From NCBI GenBank assembly GCA_963977135.1, contig CAXBNN010000008.1, positions 1-64,000 on the forward strand: 64,000 nucleotides of DNA. The letters run 5' to 3'. The notes under the pieces were generated by a model. That model worked only from the letters and a program-made list of their open reading frames with translations. It did no database searches and was not told the origin of the DNA. Both the position numbers and the translations under genes were made by a program. This stretch comes from UBA2040 sp963977135. Lineage in GTDB: Bacteria > Bacteroidota > Bacteroidia > Flavobacteriales_D > Crocinitomicaceae. Shown here in pieces: positions 58,385 through 64,000 of this stretch; within the stretch, counting starts at the first letter, position 1; each line of letters opens with the position of its first letter.

Positions 58385-58831
58385 TTATTCTCCGATAACT
58401 TCAATTTTAAATGAAGCAACAACTCCTTTAGCGATGTTAGCGTCAACATCATAAGTCCCTACTTCTTTGATCATATCTTCTTTGATTTTCAAAGCTTTAC
58501 GATCGATATCAAATCCTTCTACTTTCAATGCTTCAGAAATTTGAATAGTATTAATAGAACCAAAGATTTTACCGTTTTCGCCAGCTTTTGTCATTATTTT
58601 CAATGTCAAATCTGTGAATTTAGCTGCCAATGCTTCCGCCTCGGCTAACATTTTACTTTCTTTGTGTGCTCTTTGTTTTAACATTTCAGCGTGACCTTTC
58701 TTTGCAGAAGCAGTCGCCAAAACAGCGTAACCTTGAGGAATAAGGAAATTTCTTCCGTATCCAGGTTTTACAGTAACCATTTCATCTTTAAATCCAAGAT
58801 TGTCAACGGTCTTTTTAAGAATTACATCCAT
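58385..58831 (-). CDS. rplI: 50S ribosomal protein L9
   Basis: 148 residues, standard length. N-terminal L9 domain with VKPGYGRNFLIPQGYAVLAT, a connecting helix with many Ala/Lys, and a C-terminal domain. Third gene of the usual rpsF-rpsR-rplI operon on the minus strand (29 bp after rpsR). Confidence 0.98.
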   Translation of the reverse strand: MDVILKKTVDNLGFKDEMVTVKPGYGRNFLIPQGYAVLATASAKKGHAEMLKQRAHKESKMLAEAEALAAKFTDLTLKIMTKAGENGKIFGSINTIQISEALKVEGFDIDRKALKIKEDMIKEVGTYDVDANIAKGVVASFKIEVIGE

Positions 58832-58860
58832 CTTTTAAATTTTTTAAATCGTTTACAATC

Positions 58861-59124
58861 TTATTTCAACATATCTCCAACATACGGAAGAACTGCAATG
58901 TGACGAGCTCTTTTGATCGCTTTGTTCACTCTCTTCTGGTATTTTGCAGAAGTTCCTGTTAAACGACGAGGTAAGATTTTACCTTGCTCATTCACTAATT
59001 TCAACAAGAAACTAGCGTCTTTGTAATCGATAAATTTAATGCCGCTTTTTTGAAAACGACAATATTTGCTTTTCGTAATGTCGATGTTAATCGGCGTTAG
59101 GTAACGAATATCATTTTGTGCCAT
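58861..59124 (-). CDS. rpsR: 30S ribosomal protein S18
   Basis: 87 residues. Family marks: FIDYKDASFLLKLVNEQGKILPRRLTG and the C-terminal ARHIAVLPYVGDMLK. It binds the 16S central domain next to S6, the product of the upstream gene. Operon member between rpsF and rplI. Confidence 0.98.
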   Translation of the reverse strand: MAQNDIRYLTPINIDITKSKYCRFQKSGIKFIDYKDASFLLKLVNEQGKILPRRLTGTSAKYQKRVNKAIKRARHIAVLPYVGDMLK

Positions 59125-59151
59125 GTCTTTACTTTTTTTGACGATTAATAA

Positions 59152-59508
59152 TTAAGCTTCTGCAGTTTCAGTTTTCGCTTTCCCCATTTTGGCTCTGCGT
59201 TTGTCTGCATACTCTAGATGATCTTTTTCCATTTTAATGGTCAAGAAACGCATTACACGCTCATCTCTTTTCAATGTCAATTCGAATTCAGCAATTACTT
59301 GCGAATCACATTCGAATTGTGAAAGGAAATAAAATCCAGTTGATTTTTTTTGGATTGGGTACGCTAATTTGCGTAAACCCCAACTCTCGCTGTGCTTAAT
59401 TTTACCGCCAAGTTCTTTGACTTGAGCTTCGAATTTTTGCACTGCTTCCTTTGCCTGGTCCTCAGACAAAACGGGAGTTAAAATGAAAACAGTTTCGTAA
59501 GAATTCAT
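59152..59508 (-). CDS. rpsF: 30S ribosomal protein S6
   Basis: 118 residues: MNSYETVFILTPVLSEDQAK, GLRKLAYPIQKKSTGFYF and an acidic/Ala tail. First gene of the operon, with a TATCTTTG -7 element 31 bp upstream. No ssb/priB between rpsF and rpsR, as in other Bacteroidota. Confidence 0.98.
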   Translation of the reverse strand: MNSYETVFILTPVLSEDQAKEAVQKFEAQVKELGGKIKHSESWGLRKLAYPIQKKSTGFYFLSQFECDSQVIAEFELTLKRDERVMRFLTIKMEKDHLEYADKRRAKMGKAKTETAEA

Positions 59509-59539
59509 ATTGTTTATATTAATTTGTTTTTTGAGGGTG

Positions 59540-59547
59540 CAAAGATA
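59540..59547 (-). promoter_or_regulatory. Candidate rpsF operon -7 element (TATCTTTG)
   Basis: Exact TAnnTTTG match on the minus strand, 31 bp upstream of the rpsF start. The -33 element is weak. Confidence 0.55.
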
Positions 59548-59650
59548 GGGAAATCAAATGGATAATCCCTAATCTAAGAGAGATAAATTGGTAGATTTTT
59601 CTATCTGCGGTTTCTTTCTTAAAAACTATGTGCAAAGATGAAGAATTTTA

Positions 59651-59658
59651 TAGTTTTG
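59651..59658 (+). promoter_or_regulatory. Candidate -7 element of the serine hydrolase gene (TAGTTTTG)
   Basis: TAnnTTTG match, 42 bp upstream of ATG 59701. Confidence 0.45.
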
Positions 59659-59700
59659 TTCTGCAGTTAAAAATGATAATTCCTCGATTTTAAATTAACT

Positions 59701-60933
59701 ATGGTTAAAAGAATATTTACCTTTTTTTTATTGATTTTAATTCTTTTATCATGCGGACAAAAAGGGAAAAAAGCCAAAGTCTCTAAAAAAGAGAACGATA
59801 AGTTTTCAATACCAAATTCCTATTTTTCTGACAGAACCATTTTCCCTGAACTTTCAGAATCCTATATTGCAGCAAAGAATAAAGTCATTGGTGATTTCTT
59901 CTTCCAAAGCCTGGATACTTTGGGTTTTAATGGAAGTTTTTTAGTGGCCAAGAACGGACAAATTATTTATGAAAGATACCAGGGTTATAGCAATTACGCA
60001 AAGAAAAGGAAAATAAATAGATACACAGGGCTGCACTTGGCTTCGGTTGGTAAGGTTTTGACAGCTACCGCAATTTTTCGGTTGATTGATACTGGTAAAT
60101 TGGAACTTGACCAAACTGTCAGCAGTATATTAAAGAAATTTCCTTATCCTGAAATAACAGTCCGAATGTTGTTAAATCATCGAAGTGGGTTATCAAAATA
60201 TGCCAATTTTACAGAACCTGAAAATATTTGGGGAAGAACAAAGACGCTTTACAATTCTGATATTTTAAAAATTCTAGCAAAGAAGAAAATACCCCTAGAT
60301 TTTCAACCAGATTCAAAGTTCGCTTATTGCAATACAAATTACGCCATCCTCGCTTCCATAGTTGAAACTATCACAAAACATTCATTCCCAAAAGCAATGA
60401 AAACCCTTGTTTTTGATCCACTAGGAATGAAGAATTCATTTGTTTTTCAATTAAGGAAAGATAAAAACAAGGTAAGCCAATCGTTTTATAGTGATTACCG
60501 AATTGTACCGTTCGATCACTTGGATGCAGTGTATGGAGATAAAAACATCTATTCAACTCCAAGAGATTTGCTTCGTTATGATTTGGCCATGTACAATGAC
60601 GATTTCATTTCAGCAGAATTGAAAAAAGAAATTTTCAAAGGTTATAGCTATGAAAAAGCAGGTATTAAAAATTACGGTTTAGGAATTCGCTTGAAAGAAT
60701 GGGAAGACGGTCAGCATATTTTTTATCACAATGGCTGGTGGCACGGGAACACCTCATGCTATGTGACATTAAAAAAGGAAAAAGTGACCATAATTGCACT
60801 TTCAAATAGGTATACAAAAAAAGTCTACGATGCAATTCGAATTTCGTCGCTTTTTGGTGATTATCCTTATCAATTAAAAGAAGAACAGATTGTCAAAACT
60901 AAAACGGAAGAAGAAATTATAGGCATAGAATAA
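59701..60933 (+). CDS. Serine hydrolase (class C beta-lactamase/DD-peptidase family) lipoprotein
   Basis: 410 residues. Lipobox LILILLSCGQ, then a Lys-rich segment and the transpeptidase-like fold: SxxK in LASVGKVLTA (about 114-124), YxN in FAYCNTNYAILASIVE, and a late HNGWWHGNTSC in place of KTG. It probably hydrolyses peptides, esters or cell-wall substrates at the envelope; beta-lactam resistance is not implied. Stand-alone gene between the rpsF operon and aconitase. Confidence 0.9.
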   Translation: MVKRIFTFFLLILILLSCGQKGKKAKVSKKENDKFSIPNSYFSDRTIFPELSESYIAAKNKVIGDFFFQSLDTLGFNGSFLVAKNGQIIYERYQGYSNYAKKRKINRYTGLHLASVGKVLTATAIFRLIDTGKLELDQTVSSILKKFPYPEITVRMLLNHRSGLSKYANFTEPENIWGRTKTLYNSDILKILAKKKIPLDFQPDSKFAYCNTNYAILASIVETITKHSFPKAMKTLVFDPLGMKNSFVFQLRKDKNKVSQSFYSDYRIVPFDHLDAVYGDKNIYSTPRDLLRYDLAMYNDDFISAELKKEIFKGYSYEKAGIKNYGLGIRLKEWEDGQHIFYHNGWWHGNTSCYVTLKKEKVTIIALSNRYTKKVYDAIRISSLFGDYPYQLKEEQIVKTKTEEEIIGIE

Positions 60934-60995
60934 GCGAAACTCTATAATGCATCCACTTATCCTTGTTTAATAATTGAAAGTAGAGTAATTGATAT

Positions 60996-61025
60996 CTAAA
61001 GTTAGTTAAACTTTAGCTTATAAGC
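60996..61025. other. Adjacent dyads upstream of aconitase
   Basis: CTAAAGTT (60996-61003) and AACTTTAG (61009-61016) form an 8-bp-arm dyad with a 5-nt loop, followed by the palindrome GCTTATAAGC (61016-61025). It lies about 90 bp upstream of the acn start and lacks a T-run. It could be a regulatory site or a weak hairpin. Confidence 0.4.
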
Positions 61026-61112
61026 CCTTCGAGACTTTTAAATTCAATTAGTTTTCAGTAAATTCGCGCTACGAAACCGAACACGATAATTTTATAATAA
61101 AACATAGCTAAA

Positions 61113-63383
61113 ATGGTATTTGATTTAGACATGATCAAAAAGGTTTACGCTCAATTTCCTGGACGCATAGAAGCGGCTAGAAAGGCAGTTGGACGCCCTT
61201 TAACGTTAACAGAGAAGATTTTGTACGCTCACCTTTGGGATGGCGATGCAACACAGGAATTTGAAAGAGGAAATGCTTACGTAGATTTCGCTCCGGATAG
61301 AGTTGCCATGCAAGATGCAACGGCACAAATGGCTTTATTGCAGTTTATGCAAGCTGGTCGCAAGCAAGTAGCTGTTCCTTCAACTGTTCACGCTGATCAC
61401 CTAATTCAAGCAAAAATCGGAGCTACTGTAGATTTGCAAGAGTCACTAAACAAAAACAACGAAGTATTTAACTTCCTATCTTCTATTTCTAACAAATACG
61501 GAATTGGATTCTGGAAACCAGGCGCTGGAATTATTCACCAAGTAGTTCTTGAAAATTATGCTTTCCCTGGTGGAATGATGATTGGAACGGATTCGCACAC
61601 AGTTAACGCTGGTGGATTGGGAATGATTGCTATCGGTGTTGGTGGTGCAGATGCTGTTGACGTTATGGCAGGAATGCCTTGGGAATTGAAATTTCCGAAA
61701 TTGATTGGTGTTAAATTAACCGGAAAATTAAACGGTTGGACATCATCAAAGGATGTTATTCTTAAAGTTGCAGATATTCTAACAGTAAAAGGTGGAACTG
61801 GAGCGGTTGTTGAATACTTTGGTGAAGGTGCATTGAATTTATCAGGAACTGGAAAAGGAACAATCTGTAACATGGGAGCTGAAATTGGAGCAACAACTTC
61901 AACTTTCGGTTACGATGATTCTATGCGACGATTCTTGAACGCTACTGGTCGTGCAGATGTTGTTGTTGAAGCTGATAAAATTGCTGAGCATTTGACTGGT
62001 GATAAAGAAGTTTATGATGACCCAGAAAAATATTTCGATCAATTGATTGAAATAAATCTTTCTGAACTAGAACCTCATGTAAATGGACCTTTTACGCCAG
62101 ATCTTGGAACGCCAATTTCAAAAATGAAAGATAAAGCAATTGAAAACGGTTGGCCTTTGAAAATTGAATGGGGATTAATTGGTTCTTGTACCAACTCTTC
62201 ATACGAAGATATGTCTCGTGCAGCTTCTATTGCAGCTCAGGCAGTTGAAAAAGGTTTGACACCTAAAGCAGAATTTGGGATTAACCCGGGTTCAGAGCAA
62301 ATTCGCTTCACGATTGAGCGCGATGGAATCATTGCAACATTTGAAAAATTAGGAACGAAAGTATTTACAAATGCTTGTGGACCTTGCATTGGACAATGGG
62401 ACAGAGCAGGAGCTGAAAAACAAGAAAAAAACACAATCATTCACTCTTTCAACCGGAACTTCTCGAAAAGAGCAGATGGAAATCCAAATACCCACGCATT
62501 TGTAACGTCACCAGAAATGGTTGCCGCATTGGCAATTGCTGGAACATTGGAGTTCAATCCGTTAACGGATACATTGACAAACGATAAAGGTGAACAAGTA
62601 AAATTGGATCCACCAACTGGATGGGAATTGCCTCCAAAAGGATTTGCAGTTGAAGACGCAGGTTTTCAAGCACCAGCAGCCGATGGTTCTGGAATTGAAA
62701 TTACTGTAGCGCCAGATTCAAGCCGTTTACAATTGTTGGAGCCTTTCTCAGCTTGGGATGGTAAAAACTTAATGGGAGCGCGCTTATTGATCAAAGCAGA
62801 AGGAAAATGTACAACGGATCATATTTCTATGGCTGGACCATGGTTGCGTTACCGTGGACATTTGGACAACATTTCAAATAACATGTTAATCGGAGCTTTG
62901 AATTTCTACAACAAAGCAACAAACAAAGTTAAAAACCAATTGACAAACGAATACGGTGAAGTTCCAGCTGTTGCGAGAGCATATAAAGCGGCTGGCGTGC
63001 CTACAGTTGTTGTTGGAGATCACAACTATGGTGAAGGTTCATCAAGAGAGCACGCAGCTATGGAACCACGTCATTTGGGGGTTGTTGCTGTTATTGTAAA
63101 ATCTTTTGCACGAATTCACGAAACAAACTTGAAAAAACAAGGAATGTTAGGTTTGACTTTCGCTACAGAATCAGATTATGATAAAATCAAAGAAGGTGAT
63201 ACTTTAAACTTTACAGACTTGGCTGAATTTGCGCCGAATAAACAATTGACATTGGAATTGGTGCACGAAGATGGATCGAAAGAAAATGTACTATTGAATC
63301 ATACGTACAATGAAGCTCAAATTGAATGGTACAAAGCAGGGTCTGCATTGAACTTAATTAAATTAGAGAACGCAAAAGCGTAA
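61113..63383 (+). CDS. acn: Aconitate hydratase (mitochondrial-type aconitase)
   Basis: 756 residues. Fe-S cluster ligands: Cys in WGLIGSCTNSSYEDMSRA (about 350-367) and two in TNACGPCIGQWDRAG. Substrate-binding GEGSSREHAAMEPRHLG and the swivel domain at the C terminus. Interconverts citrate and isocitrate in the TCA cycle via a [4Fe-4S] cluster, in the cytoplasm. Length and order match the mitochondrial/AcnA-like clade found in Bacteroidota. A hairpin terminator follows. Confidence 0.96.
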   Translation: MVFDLDMIKKVYAQFPGRIEAARKAVGRPLTLTEKILYAHLWDGDATQEFERGNAYVDFAPDRVAMQDATAQMALLQFMQAGRKQVAVPSTVHADHLIQAKIGATVDLQESLNKNNEVFNFLSSISNKYGIGFWKPGAGIIHQVVLENYAFPGGMMIGTDSHTVNAGGLGMIAIGVGGADAVDVMAGMPWELKFPKLIGVKLTGKLNGWTSSKDVILKVADILTVKGGTGAVVEYFGEGALNLSGTGKGTICNMGAEIGATTSTFGYDDSMRRFLNATGRADVVVEADKIAEHLTGDKEVYDDPEKYFDQLIEINLSELEPHVNGPFTPDLGTPISKMKDKAIENGWPLKIEWGLIGSCTNSSYEDMSRAASIAAQAVEKGLTPKAEFGINPGSEQIRFTIERDGIIATFEKLGTKVFTNACGPCIGQWDRAGAEKQEKNTIIHSFNRNFSKRADGNPNTHAFVTSPEMVAALAIAGTLEFNPLTDTLTNDKGEQVKLDPPTGWELPPKGFAVEDAGFQAPAADGSGIEITVAPDSSRLQLLEPFSAWDGKNLMGARLLIKAEGKCTTDHISMAGPWLRYRGHLDNISNNMLIGALNFYNKATNKVKNQLTNEYGEVPAVARAYKAAGVPTVVVGDHNYGEGSSREHAAMEPRHLGVVAVIVKSFARIHETNLKKQGMLGLTFATESDYDKIKEGDTLNFTDLAEFAPNKQLTLELVHEDGSKENVLLNHTYNEAQIEWYKAGSALNLIKLENAKA

Positions 63384-63401
63384 TTCACAATAGATTTATT
63401 T

Positions 63402-63435
63402 GAAAGCCAATTTCCGAAAGGGAGTTGGCTTTTTT
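63402..63435 (+). terminator. acn terminator
   Basis: Stem AAGCCAA/TTGGCTT extended by TTTCC/GGGAG (wobble pairs) around a GAAA tetraloop, then a T-run, 19 bp past the stop. Confidence 0.88.
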
Positions 63436-63447
63436 GATTTTATCAAC

Positions 63448-64000
63448 CTACAAAACGTTTATATGTCCTGATATAAATTTTGTTTCAGAATCAGAGGCAA
63501 ATCTATACCGAAGTGTATAGATGTACAATCCATTTGGTACAGTCGTGTTCAATATTGTACCATCCCAAGATGCACTTGAGTCATAGGATTCAAAAACTTT
63601 TTGTCCCCAACGATCGTAAATCTGAAACTGATAAATATCTAAAGGACAGTCTGAAATTGGACCAAAGACGCTATTGAATTCATCTTCGTTTGGCGTAAAG
63701 GCATTTGGAATGTATATATGACAGGAACAGTCTCTGCCAAATGATTGAGCTGAAGCCGAATTGTGAAGTGATATATAAACAGAATCGTAATCTACGCAGC
63801 TTCCAAATGTTAAAGAAACCCCGTGCCACCCTGGTTCTGAAACTAAAAAGGATGAAGAGGAACTCCCATCAGGCCAAGTCAAAGCACCATTAGTTATAAT
63901 TGGAGTTAGAACAATGGTGTCTTGAGAACAAATCTTTTGATTAGGTCCTAAATCAACATTACAATTTGCTGGTTCTGTGCACGTTTTGCAAAAGCTACTT
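63448..64000 (-). CDS. Large secreted protein with T9SS type B (gliding-associated) C-terminal domain, 3' part
   Basis: The minus-strand frame is open to the right edge (no stop from 63448 to 64000), so only about 184 C-terminal residues are here. It shows Cys-containing Ig-like sequence (NVDLGPNQKICSQDT, SEPGWHGVSLTFGSCVDYDSVYISL), then the type B CTD from about HIYIPNAFTPNEDEFNSVFGP to the end (IYDRWGQKVFESYDSSASWDGT, VPNGLYIYTLRYRF). This domain marks SprB-like adhesins and other cargo that, in gliding Flavobacteriia, need PorP/SprF partners. A TTG at 63882 is not a credible start. Confidence 0.9.
   Translation of the reverse strand, partial: SSFCKTCTEPANCNVDLGPNQKICSQDTIVLTPIITNGALTWPDGSSSSSFLVSEPGWHGVSLTFGSCVDYDSVYISLHNSASAQSFGRDCSCHIYIPNAFTPNEDEFNSVFGPISDCPLDIYQFQIYDRWGQKVFESYDSSASWDGTILNTTVPNGLYIYTLRYRFASDSETKFISGHINVL

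Noticed and set aside
63880..63882. TTG start for the right-edge T9SS gene
   Set aside because: The frame stays open to 64000 and codes for an Ig-like segment, so this is a partial gene.

Overview
The window is AT-rich, gene-dense chromosomal DNA from a member of the Bacteroidota, most likely a flavobacterial lineage near Crocinitomicaceae/Fluviicola. This rests on type IX secretion (T9SS) C-terminal sorting domains of type A (positions 1-884 and 54093-55331) and type B (63448-64000), PorP/SprF-like proteins, recurrent TAnnTTTG promoter -7 elements (a clear TTTG-N18-TATCTTTG precedes rpmH), little sign of Shine-Dalgarno sequences, and DUF819, TamB-like and SpoIIE-type proteins of the kinds common in this phylum. 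The family-level placement is inference.

Layout. 1-6.5 kb: 3' end of a secreted HYR-repeat T9SS protein, a repeat-filled gap, sucC, a SpoIIE-type phosphatase, a SulP transporter and a small beta-barrel protein. 6.6-13.8 kb: tamB-like/accC on the minus strand, divergent from tsaD across only 22 bp. 13.9-20.1 kb: a stand-alone nDsbD-like protein, DsbD, RecG and an outer-membrane protein. 20.1-31.9 kb: acyl-CoA ligase; an ECF sigma factor, an anti-sigma-like protein carrying a PorP-like barrel, and a PorP/SprF protein; amidohydrolase; valS; M1 peptidase. 32.1-37.4 kb: two tandem POT transporters and an enlarged DUF819 protein. 37.5-40.8 kb: a second ECF sigma factor with an anti-sigma/beta-barrel protein, then a lipoprotein that shares its promoter motif. 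40.9-45.6 kb: lipoprotein/ABC exporter, rpmH (L34, a 53-residue gene), a truncated ORF6N-domain remnant and the ComM/YifB ATPase. 45.6-54.1 kb: an accessory stretch in two modules (UspA/NhaA/DUF5692-like, then a LytS/LytR-type pair with duplicated small secreted proteins and an oxidoreductase). Each module ends in a partial copy of the yifB 3' end. 54.1-64 kb: kelch/T9SS protein, FecBCD-type ABC importer, rpsF-rpsR-rplI, a serine hydrolase, aconitase, and the 3' end of a large adhesin-like T9SS protein.

Two things stand out. First, two independent sigma/anti-sigma operons encode anti-sigma proteins predicted to reach from the inner membrane to an outer-membrane barrel. In one, the barrel looks like the T9SS protein PorP/SprF and a free PorP/SprF gene follows, which suggests an envelope sensor tied to type IX secretion or gliding. 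In the other, a conserved promoter motif (CCCAACCTTTTT, 11 nt, CATCTTCT) precedes both the sigma gene and a downstream lipoprotein gene. Second, three same-orientation copies of the yifB/comM 3' end bound two cargo modules, as expected of an insertion hot spot at the yifB stop codon, although no recombinase is visible.

Housekeeping content is otherwise ordinary: TCA cycle (sucC, acn), fatty-acid metabolism (accC, acyl-CoA ligase), translation (valS, rpmH, rpsF/rpsR/rplI, tsaD) and DNA repair/recombination (recG, comM). No rRNA, tRNA, CRISPR array, IS transposase or integrase was recognised.
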